Below, piece after piece: positions 34,363-46,029 of a DNA stretch of 64,000 bases. The DNA comes from Pelobates cultripes (taxonomy: Eukaryota > Chordata > Amphibia > Anura > Pelobatidae). The position numbers and the translations under genes were made by a program. The stretch covers positions 99,855,126 through 99,919,125 of the forward strand of contig OW240913.1 in the NCBI GenBank assembly GCA_933207985.1, read 5' to 3'. A model generated the notes under the pieces. It was not told where the DNA came from and ran no database searches. It worked only from the letters and a program-made list of their open reading frames with translations. Numbering within the stretch: position 1 is the stretch's first letter; the number at the start of each line of letters is the position of its first letter.

Positions 34363-37300
34363 ATGAGGAGAGCGTCAAATAAGGGACGTGGCCCTGGTCG
34401 TGGTGCTGCTGGTGTTGGTGGAGCTCCTGTTGCAAGGAGAGGACGTGGTCGATCTGTGCCAGCTACACGCACAAGTGAAACACCTTCCTCAAGTGCGAGT
34501 AGGCGAACGAACCCTCAGTGTTATTTGGTAGGCCCGAATGCCGCTCTACAAATGGTGAGGCCAGAACAAGTACAGGCGATAGTAGATTGGATGGCTGACA
34601 GTGCCTCCAGTTCCTGCACATTGTCTCCCACCCAGCCCCCTGCTGAAAGCTCAGAGTTGGCACCTGCAGCCTATCGCCATCTGTCTTTCACCTCACCCCT
34701 TGCAAATTAGCAAAGGAGTCTAAGCCACAAGTCATGCAGCAGTCTCTTATGCTTTTTGAGGACTCTGCTGGCGTGATTTCCGTAGGCCATCCACCTAGCC
34801 CTGCCCCAGAAGTGGAAGAGATTGAGTGCACTGATGCACAACCAATTATGTGTCAGGATGTGGACATGCAAGGACCACCACAGCACATCTCTGATGATGA
34901 CGAAACACAGGTGCCAACTACTGTGGATTTCTGCAGTGTGCAGATCGGCAAGGAGGGCAGGGTTGAGGATTGGGTGGGAGATGATGTGGAGGATGATGAG
35001 GTCCTAGACCCCACATGGAATGAAGGTCATGAGAGTGACGTGTGCAGTTTGGAGGAAGAGGTGGTGGTCGCACAGAGGCACCAGCACAGCATAAGAGGGA
35101 GCAGGGTGCAAAAGCGGAGCGGCTGTCCCCTAGATAGTACGTCTGTTACTGCCCACCGCACCAAGGGACTGAGCACACCAAAGCCAGCTCCAAGGAGGTA
35201 CCTGGCGTGGCAGTTCTTCACACAATGTGCTGACGACAAGACACGAGTGGTTTGCACGCTGTGCAATCAGAGCCTGAAGCAAGGCATAAACGTGCTAAAC
35301 CTGAGCACAACCTGCATGACCAGGCATCTACATGCAAAGCTCGAGCTGCAGTGGAGTAAGCACATCAAAAACCAAGAAAGGTCTCAGGCTCCTCCTGCTT
35401 CCTCTTCTGCTGCTGTCTCGGCCTCTTCCTCCACCTCTGGAGTGACAGTGGCACCTGCCACCCCGCAAACAGAGGATGTGGCAGCAACACCACCACGTTT
35501 GTCACCGTCCCCAAGCATCTCCACAATGTCCCATGGAAGCGTTCAGCTGTCCATCTCCCAAACACTGGAGAGAAAGAGGAAGTATGCCCCTACCCACCCA
35601 CAATCCTTGGCCCTGAATGCCAGCATTTCAAAATTCCTGGCCTTTGGAATGCTGTTATTCCGTCTGGTGGAGACGGACAGTTTTAAAAACCTGATGGCGG
35701 TTGCTGTCCCACAGTACGTTGTTCCCAGCCTCCACTACTTTTCCAAGCGAGCCAGCCCTTCCCTGCACAACCAATTGGCGGACAAAATCAGGTGTGCATT
35801 GCACAACTCCATCTGTGGCAAGGTCCACATAACCACAGATACGTGGACCAGTAAGCATGGGCAGGGGCGCTATATATCCCTAACTGCACACTGGACAAAT
35901 GTAGTGGCGGCTGGGCCTGAGGCGGATAGCAGTTTGGCTCATGTCCTTCCGCCACCGAGGATTGCAGGGCATTTCTCTTTGCCTCCTGTTGCCTCCTACT
36001 CCGCTTCCTCCTCCTCTATCACCACCTCATCCGTGCAGCGTAACACCTTCACCACCAACTTCAGCACAGCCAGGGTGAAACGACAGCAGGAATGTTTTAA
36101 AGCTCATATGTTTGGGTGAAAAACCCCACACCACACAGGAGCTGTGGATGGGCATGGAACAACAGACCGATGAGTGGTTGTTGCCACTGAGCCTCAAGCC
36201 CAGCCTGGTGGTGTGCGATAATGGGAAAAATTTCGTAGCAGCTCTGGGCCTAGCCGGTTTGAGGCACATCCCTTGCCTGGCGCATGTGCTGAATTTGGTG
36301 GTGCAGAAATTCCTGAAAAACTACCCAGATATAACAGAGCTGCTGCAGAAAGTGCGAGCCGTCTGTGCGCGCTTTTGGCGTTCTCACCCTGCTGCTGCTC
36401 ACCTGTCTGTGCTGCAGCGTAACGTTGGCCTTTCCGCTCACCGCCTCATATGCGAAGTGCCTACAAGGTGGAACTCCACCTTGCACATGCTGGAGAGACT
36501 GTGCGAGCAGTAGCAGGCGATAGTCGGGTTTCAGATGCAGCACGCACGGGTGAATCGCTCTGCACACTTCACCACCAATGAGTGGGCCTCCATGCGAGAC
36601 CTGTGTGCCATTTTGCCCTGTTTCGAGTACTCCACCAACATGGCCAGTGCCGATGACGCCATTCTCAGCCTTACTATCCCGCTTCTATGTCTCCTTGAAA
36701 AAACGCTTTGGGCGATGATGGAAGAGGGTGTGGCACAGGAGGAAGAGGAGGAGAAAGAGGGTTAATTTCCACGGTTATCAGGCCAGTCATTCACAAGTGG
36801 CTTGGAGGTTGGATTCCTGCACCAGCGTAGGCCAGGTACACAATTGTCCAGCCAGGGCACAGTTCTGGAGGATGAGGAGGAGGCTGATGATAATGAAGAG
36901 GAATCGTGTTCACAGCAGGGTAGCACCCAACACAGCTTGTGGGCATCACTGGAGCGTGGCTGGGGGGATACGGAGGACACAGACGATACACCTCCCACAG
37001 AGGACAGCTTGTCCTTGCCTCTGGGCAGCCTGGCACACATGAGCGACTACATGCTGCAGTGCCTGCGTAACAACTGCCGAGTTGCCCACATTCTAACTTG
37101 TGCTGATTACTGGGTGGCCACCCTGCTGGATCCCTGTTACAAGTACAATGTGCTGTCCTCAATTACCTCACTGGAGCGTGATCGGAAGATGCGCAACTAC
37201 AAGCGCACGCTGGTAGACGTGCTGCTGAGGGCATTCCCATCTGACACCAGGGGCTCAGTGGAAGCACAAGTCGAAGGCAGAGGAGGAGCTGGGACACTGC

Positions 37301-37727
37301 CAGCACCTCAGAAGGCAGGGTTAGCATGGCCGAAATGTGGAAAAGCTTTGCCAGCACGCCACAACAACCAGCACCACCATCTGATATGGAACTTCTTAGC
37401 AGGAGGCAGCATTTCAGCAACATGGTGGAACAGTGTGTGTGCACACGCCTACATGTACTGACTGATGGGTCTGCCCCATTTAACTTCTGGGTCTCCAAAT
37501 TGGGCACATGGACTGAGCTTGCCCTTTATGCCTTGGAGATGCTGGCCTGCCCTGCAGCCAGTGTATTGTCTGAACGTGTGTTTAGCACGGCAGGGGGCGT
37601 TATCACAGACAAACGCAGCCACCTGTCCACAGCCAACGTGGACAAGCTCATGTTTATTAAAATTAACCAGGCATGGATCCAGAGGCAGATGCTTGTGAAG
37701 GCCTTTTCTCCATGCATCAGGAGTTGA
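34363..37727 (+). pseudogene. hAT transposase (BED-finger type), disrupted
   Basis: N-terminal part (34363-34710): a basic Gly/Arg-rich stretch, then NPQCYLVGPNAALQMVRPEQ. After a frameshift (34711-34733) an acidic region leads to a BED-type zinc finger (RYLAWQFFTQC, VVCTLCNQSLKQG, MTRHLHAK) at about 35190-35340. The RNase-H-like core shows ITTDTWTSKHGQGRYISLTA (first Asp) and, after another frame change near 36115, VVCDNGKNFVAALGLAGLRH (second Asp), CLAHVLNLVVQKFL and PTRWNSTLHMLERL. In-frame stops lie at 36511 (TAG) and 36763 (TAA). The C-terminal dimerisation domain (SVLSERVFSTAG, KRSHLSTANVDKLMFIK) is in a third register at 37540-37670. Two or three frameshifts and two stops mean no functional product. 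It shows no sign of domestication. Confidence 0.85.
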
Positions 37728-38482
37728 GCTCAGTTTGAACAATGAAAGAACCCTGCACTCCAACCCTCTCTCACATGGATAATTATGGTGATCCTCCTGA
37801 CAGCCATGGTTTAGATTTTGATTTATGTTCTTCCAAAGCTAAAATCAAAGATTCCATCTAGTGCTATTTTATGGCTCAGCTGTAATTTTACATTTTTATG
37901 TTATTTTAAGTGATTTCCCTATCCACATTTGTTTGCAGAGCACTTGTCCTACTCTTACCCCCATTTTACTTACTTTTGCAGCTCTCTAGCCCTTTCCAGG
38001 AGTTTTTTAGAGGCATTTGTGTGCCTAAAAGTTTGGATCCCCATTGACTTCAATGGGGTTTGGGTTCGGGGTCAAGTTCGAGCCTGAACCCGGACTTTTT
38101 TTCAAAGTTCGGCTGAACCTGCCGGACCCGAACATCCAGGTGTCTGCTCGACTCTAATCATTAGTAATCCATGAGATTACACGGCATCATACACTGCAAT
38201 GGTGCAACAGCTCATTTGTCTAAATGAAAATCTAAATGATTTGATCTAAAAGGAGTGATTAGTAGTAAACAATGTGTTTGGCTCATGTAGTAGAATAAAA
38301 TTATTCGCCATAAAATGCTAGTAATACCACAGGTAGATCAGACATTACTCTATGGAATAATGAATCCTCAAAAATTTGTAAAGTAATGTAAAGTCATACT
38401 TCATTTTTTTGGTGTTTAGATCATGTTAAAAGACAATTATAATTGTATATATTTTTCTGTAAAACATTTCACACTTCTAATA

Positions 38483-40061
38483 TACACTGCTGAAAAAATA
38501 AAGTGAACACTTAAACAACACAATGTAACTCCAAGTCATTCAAACTTCTGTGAAATCAAACTGTCCACTTAGGAAGCAACACTGAGTGACAATCAATTTC
38601 ACATGCTGTTGTGCAAATGGGATAGACAACAGGTGGAAATTATAGGCAATTAGCAAGACACCCCCGATAAAGGAGTGGTTCTGCAGGTGGTGACCACAGA
38701 CCACTTCTCAGTTCCTATGTGCTTCCTGGCTGATGTTTTGGTCACTTTTGAATGCTGGCGGTGCTTTCACTCTAGTGGTAGCATGAGACGAAGTCTACAA
38801 CCCACACAAGTTGCTCAGGTAGTGCAGCTCATCTAGGATGGCACATCAATGCGAGCTGTGGCAAGAAGGTTTGCTGTGTCTGTCAGCGTAGTGTCCAGAG
38901 CATGGAGGCACTACCAGGAGACAGGCCAGTACATCAGGAGACGTGGAGGAGGCCGTAGGAAGGCAACAACCCAGCAGCAGGACCGCTACCTCTGCCTTTG
39001 TGCAAGGAGGAACAGGAGGAGCACTGCCCGAGCCCTGCAAAATGACCTTCAGCAGGGCACAAATGTGCATGTGTCTGCTCAAATGGTCAGAAACAGACTC
39101 TATGAGGGTGGTATGAGGGCCCGACGTCCACAGGTGGGGGTTGTGCTTACAGCCCAACACCGTACAGGACGTTTGGCATTTGCCAGAGAACACCAAGATT
39201 GACAAAGTTGCCACTGGCACCCTGTGCTCTTCACAGATGAAAGCAGGTTCACACTAAGCACACGTGACAGAGTCTGGAGATGCCGTGGAGAACGTTCTGC
39301 CGCCTGCAACATCCTCCAGCATGACCGGTTTGGCTGTGGGTCAGTAATGGTGTGGGGTGGCATTTCTTTGGGGGCCGCACAGCCCTCCATGTGCTCGCCA
39401 GAGGTAGCCTGACTGCCATTAGGTACCAAGATGAAATCCTCAGACCCCTTGTGAGACCATATGCTGGTGCGGTTGGCCCTGGGTTCCTCCTAATGCAAGA
39501 CAATGCTAGACCTCATTTGGCTGGAGTGTGTCAGCAGTTCCTGCAAGACGAAGGCATTGATGCTATGGACTGGCCCGCCCATTCCCCAGACCTGAATCCA
39601 TTTGTGTACATCTGGGACATCATGTCTCGCTCCATCCACCAATGTCACGTTGCACCACATACTGTCCAGGAGTTGGCAGATGCTTTAGTCCAGGTCTGGG
39701 AGGATATCCCTCAGGAGACCATCCGCCACCTCATCAGAAGCATGCACAGGAGTTGTAGGGAGGTCATACAGGCACGTGGAGGCCACACACACACTACTGA
39801 GCCTCATTTTGACTTGTTTTAAGGACATTACATCAAAGTTGGATCAGCCTGTAGTGTGTTTTTCCACTTTAATTTTGAGTGTGACTCCAAATTCAGACCT
39901 CCATGGGTTGAAAAATTTGATTTCCATTTTTTAATTTTTGTGTGATTTTGTTGTCAGCACATTCAACTATGTAAAGAACAACGTATTTCAGGAGAATATT
40001 TAATTCATTCAGATCTAGGATGTGTTATTTTTGTGTTCCCTTTATTTTTTTGAGCAGTGTA
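38483..40061 (+). mobile_element. Tc1-like DNA transposon, 1.58 kb
   Basis: Inverted ends TACACTGCTGAAAAAATAAA and the complement of 'ttttgagcagtgta', with TA at each end (38483-38484, 40060-40061) as the target. The length is typical of Tc1 elements. A single transposase frame occupies 38783-39822. Inserted in SERPINI2 intron 1, antisense to the gene. Confidence 0.9.
38783..39822 (+). pseudogene. Tc1-like transposase, inactivated
   Basis: Start ATG at 38783 ([17 protein letters not shown]), followed by an in-frame TAG at 38834. The paired helix-turn-helix part reads [20 protein letters not shown] and [24 protein letters not shown] follows REHQD near 39200. The catalytic domain has first Asp in LFTDESRFTL, GSVMVWGGIS, a one-base frame loss near 39380, then second Asp in LLMQDNARPHLAG and the DD34E region PAHSPDLNPFVYIWDIMSRS. 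The residue 34 positions after the second Asp, normally Glu in '.LNPIE', is Val here. Two stops, one frameshift and loss of the third catalytic residue make the copy dead. Confidence 0.9.
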
Positions 40062-41065
40062 TAACATCATGATATGTATGATATGATATGGAACATTATC
40101 AGTTCTAAGCTACAAGGAGAAACCATTATTAATACCAGACCTTGTAACTGAACGTTCTAAACAGCGTCAGGTCTGATGGATCTCAGCACCTTCAGTTTTG
40201 TTATCCAAAATAAGGATTATTTTGTGTATTGCTTAGTGCAAAATCCATCACACTGTACAGGCATATATAAATAATGTTTTTCTTTATTGATATTTACATA
40301 TTAGAATGTATGATGCACACATTTTCTTATTTTTACATTATCACCTGAAAGAACTTCCTTTTAATTCTCTATGAAGTACCAGTAAGGTAAGATGCCTCCT
40401 TTACACATTTTAATTCAACACAATAATTTCTTGCATCTTTTGACTATGAGACCCACTTCTGACAAATCACAGCATTCTTTCCAAATTTAGAAATCTGGAG
40501 ATTAGGATCAGTTAAGTTTGTGATCCTTGATTTTTGCAGTTTCACTACCTTTTTATATTGTACTCATGCTGTATAATTCTGCATTATTTTATACAGTTTC
40601 AACTTGCCTTTTGGATGTTGCAAAGGGTTTTCTGTTGAGAAATGGAAAGTCAGGCTTTGCTAACAAATGGAGCATGGGAATTGATAGAATTGTAAAAAAA
40701 AGTGTGTGTTTTTTAAAAAAAATGCTGGGAATGATCAGTGCTGTCACTCTCATGCAAAGGATTATACTATCCAATATTTCAAAGTATTCATCTATGATTG
40801 ATAGTATGTCCAAAAAAGATTGCAAAACATATAGACTACATTTACAGGCCCATCATTTTTATTTCACCTGAGAGCCTTGCTGAAATGTATTCTTTTGTAC
40901 TGTAATGACACGAGGGTATATGAGGCTAGCTTTACTCCTGATTCTCTTTGCCCACCCAGCCCTCCCCTATACACTGTAAGGAGAAAGTGGCATTGATTTG
41001 CCTTACAAATTTACAGAACACAATGTAGGAATTGCAGGTGTGGGAATAATAAATAGAAGACTCAC
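39823..41065. other. SERPINI2 intron 1, distal part
   Basis: After the Tc1 right end (to 40061) the sequence is A/T-rich and looks unique. No element or exon is recognised between 40062 and the exon at 41066. Confidence 0.5.
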
Positions 41066-41362
41066 TTTCTTGATTTCCCTGCAGTTTTAATGCTCTTTGT
41101 ATCTGATGTCGAGTTGCTCCACTTGCTCCCAGCCTTATCATTCCAAGAATCAAAGAAACGCCAAGTGGGGAAAATATAATGTTCTCTCCCATGTTATCTA
41201 ATTGAATTGACCGGTGTAGATCCAAAGCAAAGTCTGTAATGGTGTCAGCCGGAGGGCTCGCAAAACTGAATGTTATACTAATTCCAGCAAGGGCCACAAA
41301 AAAGAAGACAATGAACGGTCTGGTCATTTTAACACAATCTTCGAATAATACTCTCCTGGGTT
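41066..41362 (-). CDS. SERPINI2: SERPINI2 first coding exon (signal peptide)
   Basis: Minus strand. An acceptor-like 'tttccatttcag' ends at 41363, so the exon begins at 41362 with 35 bp of 5' UTR. The chosen start is ATG at 41327 (context aaaATGa) because it opens a signal peptide: MTRPFIVFFFVALAGISITF, then SFASPPADT. An in-frame ATG further upstream (41387) lies across the putative acceptor and is not favoured. The mature part reads FALDLHRSIQL, then ENIIFSPLGVSLILGM (serpin helix B) and GATRHQIQRALKLQGN. The coding part is 262 bp and ends in phase 1 before a consensus donor (gtgagt) at 41065. The product is predicted to be a secreted serine-protease-inhibitor family protein. A separate non-coding first exon must lie further right. 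Confidence 0.9.
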
Positions 41363-41572
41363 CTGAAATGGAAATCAAACAAAACAAACTACAGGCATTA
41401 AAAGAATGTCATTTTCCTTAACAGCCCCACTGCCCCTCTTTAATACTGAAAGTGGATTTCAGTATTACCTGGCTTATGAAGAAATCAAGGTGATAGCATT
41501 GTACCATCTACTGTTATCTATCAATGCTTTAATACATATATATAACTTGCTACTATGCGTGCCATGTTCATG

Positions 41573-41867
41573 TTAAAGGACCACTATAGTGCCAGGAAAA
41601 CACACTCGTTTTCCTGGCACTATAGTGCCCTGAGGGTGCCACCCCCTCCCGCCGGGCTGGATGGAGAGAAAGGGGTTAAACTTACCTCTTTCTCCAGCGC
41701 CGGGCGGGGAGCTCTCCTCCTCCTCTCCGCCTCCTCTCCTCCTCTTCGGCTGAATGCGCATGTGCGGCAGGAGCTGCACGCGCATTCAGCTAGTTCATAG
41801 GAAAGCATTCACAACCGGACCACTTCATTAAGCTGAAGTGGTCTGGGTGCCTATAGTGGTCCTTTAA
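41573..41867. mobile_element. TTAA-bounded MITE, 295 bp
   Basis: TTAAAGGACCACTATAG at the left and CTATAGTGGTCCTTTAA at the right are perfect inverted 17-mers, with TTAA at both ends. Near the left end 'gccaggaaaac...gttttcctggc' forms a second small hairpin. The GC-rich centre has no gene; open frames here are chance. Relatives at 19827 and 23697. Confidence 0.85.
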
Positions 41868-42573
41868 TTATTTATTAGTGCATTTCTATACATTGCACTC
41901 CCCTTGGTACACAGTGGGTTAAATCCTTAACAGAGTATAATAGAACTAGGCCTGCACACGTTTTGTTTTTGTTTCCTAAATAAATGCAGATGTATGTTGC
42001 AAGTATCCCACTTTAATTCAAATCATTTCTATAAAATGTGTTATTTAAATAAGCGCAAAATCAAATAGAGCAAGCTAAACCTAAAAACTTGATTTGGACT
42101 TTAACTAAATATTTTTAAACGCAATTATTTCTACAAAAATCAACTTAAAGAGTACTTACTTGTGAAACAGTACAGTATTTCCCCTGGCAAGAAAAGTAAA
42201 TGTCTCTGGAAGCAGAGACAGAACAGGTATAGTACATTTAATCTTGCAGGAGAATGATTAATTTTCTAAATGCCAGAGTACTTTTGTTGACTTTGCTATC
42301 TGGAAACTTTTAGTCCAGGCTAAAAATATAGAGTTTAGTGAAAAATAATAGATAAAACGTATGTCTTATTGTATCATTGTATATGGCTTCCCGGTTATTT
42401 ACTGAACTCATAAATGTCGGGAATTTAAAGGTAATTCAAGTAGCCAAACTAAAACAACTGACTAAGGACATTTTCCTAGTTCTACTATTATGGCTTTAAA
42501 TCTTTGAATTCTCTCTGAATATCTGATCATTCGGGTATGTTAACACTTTATATGTCAGGCAACTGGCGGCCCA

Positions 42574-42706
42574 TGGGTTGGCAACCTTGGCACTTCAGAT
42601 GTTGTGGACTACATCCCCCATATTGCTCTTACACCCATAATGCTGGTAAAGCATCATGGGAGGTGTAGTCCAAAACATCTGGAGTGCCGAAGGTTGCCTA
42701 CGCCTC
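42574..42706. mobile_element. Hairpin MITE, about 133 bp
   Basis: 'ttggcaaccttggcacttca', 'gatgttgtggactacatccc' on the left pair with 'aggtgtagtccaaaacatct', 'ggagtgccgaaggttgcc' on the right, so the element is almost entirely one inverted repeat. A relative lies at 47040-47165. The style ('GGCAACCTT..GCACTCCAGATGTT') is that of frog hAT-like MITEs. Confidence 0.7.
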
Positions 42707-43507
42707 TAGACTCATTTAGCAAAATGTGGATACTTGGTGTGCCACCAAAATGTACAAACTAAGTCGACTTTGAAGAAAAAAAAAATGACCGACCAGAGTA
42801 ATTTGTCTGCATGCTGATACATTCTGATATTATGTAAACATAATATTAATAATTAAAAAGCAACACTAAGGATTTATTGTATACAATAGAAATCATATAG
42901 CAGCTATGAATAATGAAACATCTTTGATGTAAGAATTTATCCCTGTGATGTAATGATAAATTTATTGGTGTGATTGAGCAATAGCTGATCGTCAGGTATT
43001 GCTCAACAATACAACATGATAGTGGTTATCTAACCTATAAATAGTGATTATTCATGACAACGTTTGTTTAGTACCTTCCATTTTGGATCAACTCTTTAGA
43101 CACTCAATAGACCATTGAAGTGAAGGGCAGAAAAAATATACAAATCCATATACACTGCTACAAGTTGATATGCCCCACACGGAATACTTTATTATGTATT
43201 CCTGCGTATCCAACTACATTGCAGTGAGTGATAAATCTTGTCAAACTAAATTTTACACAGTTATTCACTAAACTGTGAATAGATATTCTGAATGAATTCA
43301 AAGAGAATTTCAACTTTTAGTCAAAAATAACAAATAATTTAATCTTAGCTGACTTTTATGGCTAGTTGTTTTAGGCTGTAAAAACTATTTTTACTATTAG
43401 GTCTATTACATGTAAATGTTGTTTTAAATTAACTTTGAACTCCTGAAAATTCACACTAATAAATAATCCGCATTTTTTTTCACTTACCTCATTGAATTTT
43501 TTTTATA
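42707..43507. other. Intergenic sequence, nothing recognised
   Basis: A/T-rich with no element ends, coding sequence or RNA gene visible. Confidence 0.5.
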
Positions 43508-43508
43508 C

Positions 43509-43553
<45 letters not shown>

Positions 43554-43600
43554 TATATACATATACACACACACACATTCACACATACATACACACTCTC
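43508..43600. repeat. (TA)n and (CA)n microsatellite next to R4-like 3' end
   Basis: A long TA run from 43511 to 43545, then 'acatatatatatacatatac' and (CA)n up to the start of the retrotransposon's 3' end near 43600. Confidence 0.85.
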
Positions 43601-44430
43601 TCTCGCCCCTCCTGGGTGGTATGTTTATTCCTCATTCTCGGGTCCTCTACCAGAGAGGAGAACTGCACTCTTTTGAACAGCGATCTCAGATGTCTCACCT
43701 GGAATCTGTTGAAGCCACTCCCCCAACTTGGGAGTCACAGCCCATGCTCCTACCACAATTGGATCTACTACTGCCTTCACTTTTCACATCCAGTCATTGG
43801 TATTTGCCCATATTCTCATATTACTTCTTCCTGATGTTATAGTCACGGGATATTGCCAAATCCACCACGACTGCAGTCTTCCGTTCCTTATCTACCACAA
43901 TGATGTCGGGTTGGTTGGCCAGTACTTGCTTGTCTGGAAAGTCCCACAGTATCTTAGTCCTGTCATTTTCAACTATCCTTTGTGGTATTTCCCACCTGCT
44001 TTTAGGCAGGTCCAGCCCATATTCTGTGCAGATGTTTCGGTACACAATCCCAGCAACTTGGTTGTGTCTCTCCGTATATATGCTGTTTCCGCTAACATCT
44101 TGCATTTGGCCACTATGTGCTGGACTGTGTCAGAGGCCTCTTTGCACAGTCTGCACCTTAGGTCTTGCCTGGTGTGGTAGATCCCAGCTTCTATTGATCT
44201 GGTGTTGAGTACCTGTTCCTGTGCTGCTAGGATTAGTGCCTCAGTGCTATCTTTCAGTCCTGCCTTTTCCAACCTTTGGTAGGATTTTGTAACATTAGCC
44301 ACATCTATTATGGAGAGGTTTGTCTTGCCATGGAACCTCCTCTTTTTCTGTGTCCTCTATCTGTTGTTGTCTCAGGCATTTCCTTAGCAGTTCATCTTTG
44401 GGAGTATCACAACTGGAAATAAACAGACTG
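43600..44430 (-). pseudogene. R4/Dong (Rex6)-like non-LTR retrotransposon, 3' end
   Basis: On the minus strand, from 44430: PKDELLRKCLRQQQIEDTEK, EEVPWQDKPLH, a frame break near 44305, then KSYQRLEKAGLKDSTEALIL, AAQEQVLNTRSIEAGIYHTR, the Cys/His finger RCRLCKEASDTVQHIVAKC, another frame change, then RWEIPQRIVENDRTKILWDF and NQPDIIVVDKERKTAVVVDL (PD..D core of a restriction-like endonuclease). It ends with VTPKLGEWLQQIPGETSEIA and VQKSAVLL. The CCHC finger followed by a C-terminal restriction-like nuclease is the R2/R4-type layout. The RT domain is absent, so this is a 5'-truncated, frameshifted copy. Confidence 0.75.
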
Positions 44431-44439
44431 CAGAAAGAA

Positions 44440-44500
44440 AAATAAACATATATATATATATACATATACATAGATACATATATACACATACACACACGTT
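44440..44500. repeat. (TA)/(CA) microsatellite on the other side of the R4-like copy
   Basis: 'aaacatatatatatatacat', 'acatagatacatatatacac', 'atacacacac': the same composition as 43508-43600. Confidence 0.75.
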
Positions 44501-46029
44501 AGTTTTGTTTATCATTACAAACCAATAAGACATTCACAAACCTTCCTCTCCATTCCAGTGCCAGGCTTTGTTCAGTAGATAAATGTATTTCTGCATAGAG
44601 GCCCATAGCAGTCGTTCTCCGTCAAACATACTGGAGCCTGTATGGTCCCATACCTCCCAACATGCAGCCTCTGCAAGTCAGGACAGATAGGCTGAGTCCT
44701 GAGGGGGCATCAACAGTGACACCAGCCCTATCACAAGCAATGCCTACAATGGGCTGGGCCTCCTGGGAAAGGGGTGGATACATTCAAAAAGGAGGCTGTT
44801 CATCCTGCAGAAAGGGGCAGGCCTGAGCCCAGATAGGCATCCTGGCTGCTCCCCAGCTATGAGGAAAAGTCTTGCTGAAACACTTCCCGTATGGTCCTAG
44901 TGCCCGCTGCACAGTGCGCGTTCGTCTAATGATTAACTTGCGCTGTGTTACCCAGGGACAATTCTCTGGTGCACCCAGATGCAGGAAAATATACAAAGAA
45001 GAAAAGGAAAAACTTTTTTCAAATTACTTTTAAAACAATTGAGCAAGCTGGAAAATAAATTATTTCAATGCACTTCCTGACAAATAATCCCATTGATACA
45101 GAAACAACACTCAACCTAGAAAGCAACAGACATCTTGAAAAAATGAAAGAAAATGGAATCGGCAGCAGTTCAGGATTTTGAATAAAATAAGTAGTTGCTT
45201 GCACAACCACAGTCATGTAAACCCTTCTTGTAGACTTGCATTTGTATTGAACGAGAAATTCTGTTTTAATTGCAGCTTAGCCACTAGGTGGCACTCACAC
45301 ATATGCCTTATCAGATTACTTTAGAAAACTGCATTAATTTCTCTAATATTGGTAAATAATGCTGCTTACAGATAATAGTGTTCATTCATGTGGAACATAC
45401 TAGGTTGGACGTCTTCGAAATTGTGTTAGATTTATAAGCAAAACACTTTAATACCTATAAGTGCTCAGCGCACACAAAGAAATAAATCCCAAATTGTTCA
45501 GATGAAATAGCATTTAGAAGCAAAAACATTTTCTGTTTGATGTATGGCACTGTCACCAGAAATTTTAATGTTATGACTGTTTTCATGATTGTTTTAAATA
45601 AAAGCACATGTAACATTGGCAATATTGTTGCAATTTTTTCTGCATACAGCTTATCTGCTGATAAATGCAATCTATGTTTATACGTTTGTTAACAAGTGGA
45701 CTATATAAAGCAACTATTTGATGGGCTTATTATAAAGCTCCAAATATTTAGACTTTCTGGATCAAAGATTGCTACTTCTATTTGCAAAAATAATGGGAAA
45801 AAAAATAGCAATGATCTGACGAACAGACGGGTGAAAATGAGACACTGGCACGAGAGGGTTGATTGGGCAGGGAGGGTACAGAGAGTTCTGGTAGCAGCTC
45901 TAGTTGCCATAGCATTATTAGAGGAATGTATGAATCTTGAAACATGACCAGTTTTCTTTGAAGATTCAAACATTTGAAGTTCACAACATTAATCCTGGGA
46001 AACAAACTCCTGGGACATGGTTTACTCAT
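44501..46029. other. Intergenic sequence between SERPINI2 and WDR49
   Basis: 44560-44990 has the look of an old repeat ('tcccatacctcccaacatgc') without clear ends. The rest looks unique. A CTCF-type motif lies at 45281. No exon is recognised. Confidence 0.4.
45281..45294 (+). promoter_or_regulatory. Candidate CTCF-binding motif
   Basis: CCACTAGGTGGCAC agrees at all 14 positions with the vertebrate CTCF core CCASYAGRKGGCRS. It lies between the SERPINI2 first coding exon and the WDR49 stop codon. A single motif match is only suggestive; occupancy cannot be seen from sequence. Confidence 0.4.

Larger units (their letters stand above)
33201..38156 (+). mobile_element. Large hAT DNA transposon, 4956 bp, decayed
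   Basis: The ends TAGAGTTGAGCGAACCCGG and the complement of the right end (TAGAGTCGAGCAGACACC) are inverted. Flanks CTTATTAG (33193-33200) and ATCATTAG (38157-38164) agree at 6 of 8 positions, as expected for an aged hAT duplication. Subterminal 'cgaacccgaac' and 'ggacccgaacatcc' words recur near both ends. It encodes a BED-finger transposase (34363-37727), now broken. It is antisense to SERPINI2, in intron 1. Confidence 0.85.

Noticed and set aside
41555..41808. Overlapping frames on both strands with Arg/Gly/Pro-rich text
   Set aside because: Inside the 295-bp TTAA MITE, GC-rich centre.
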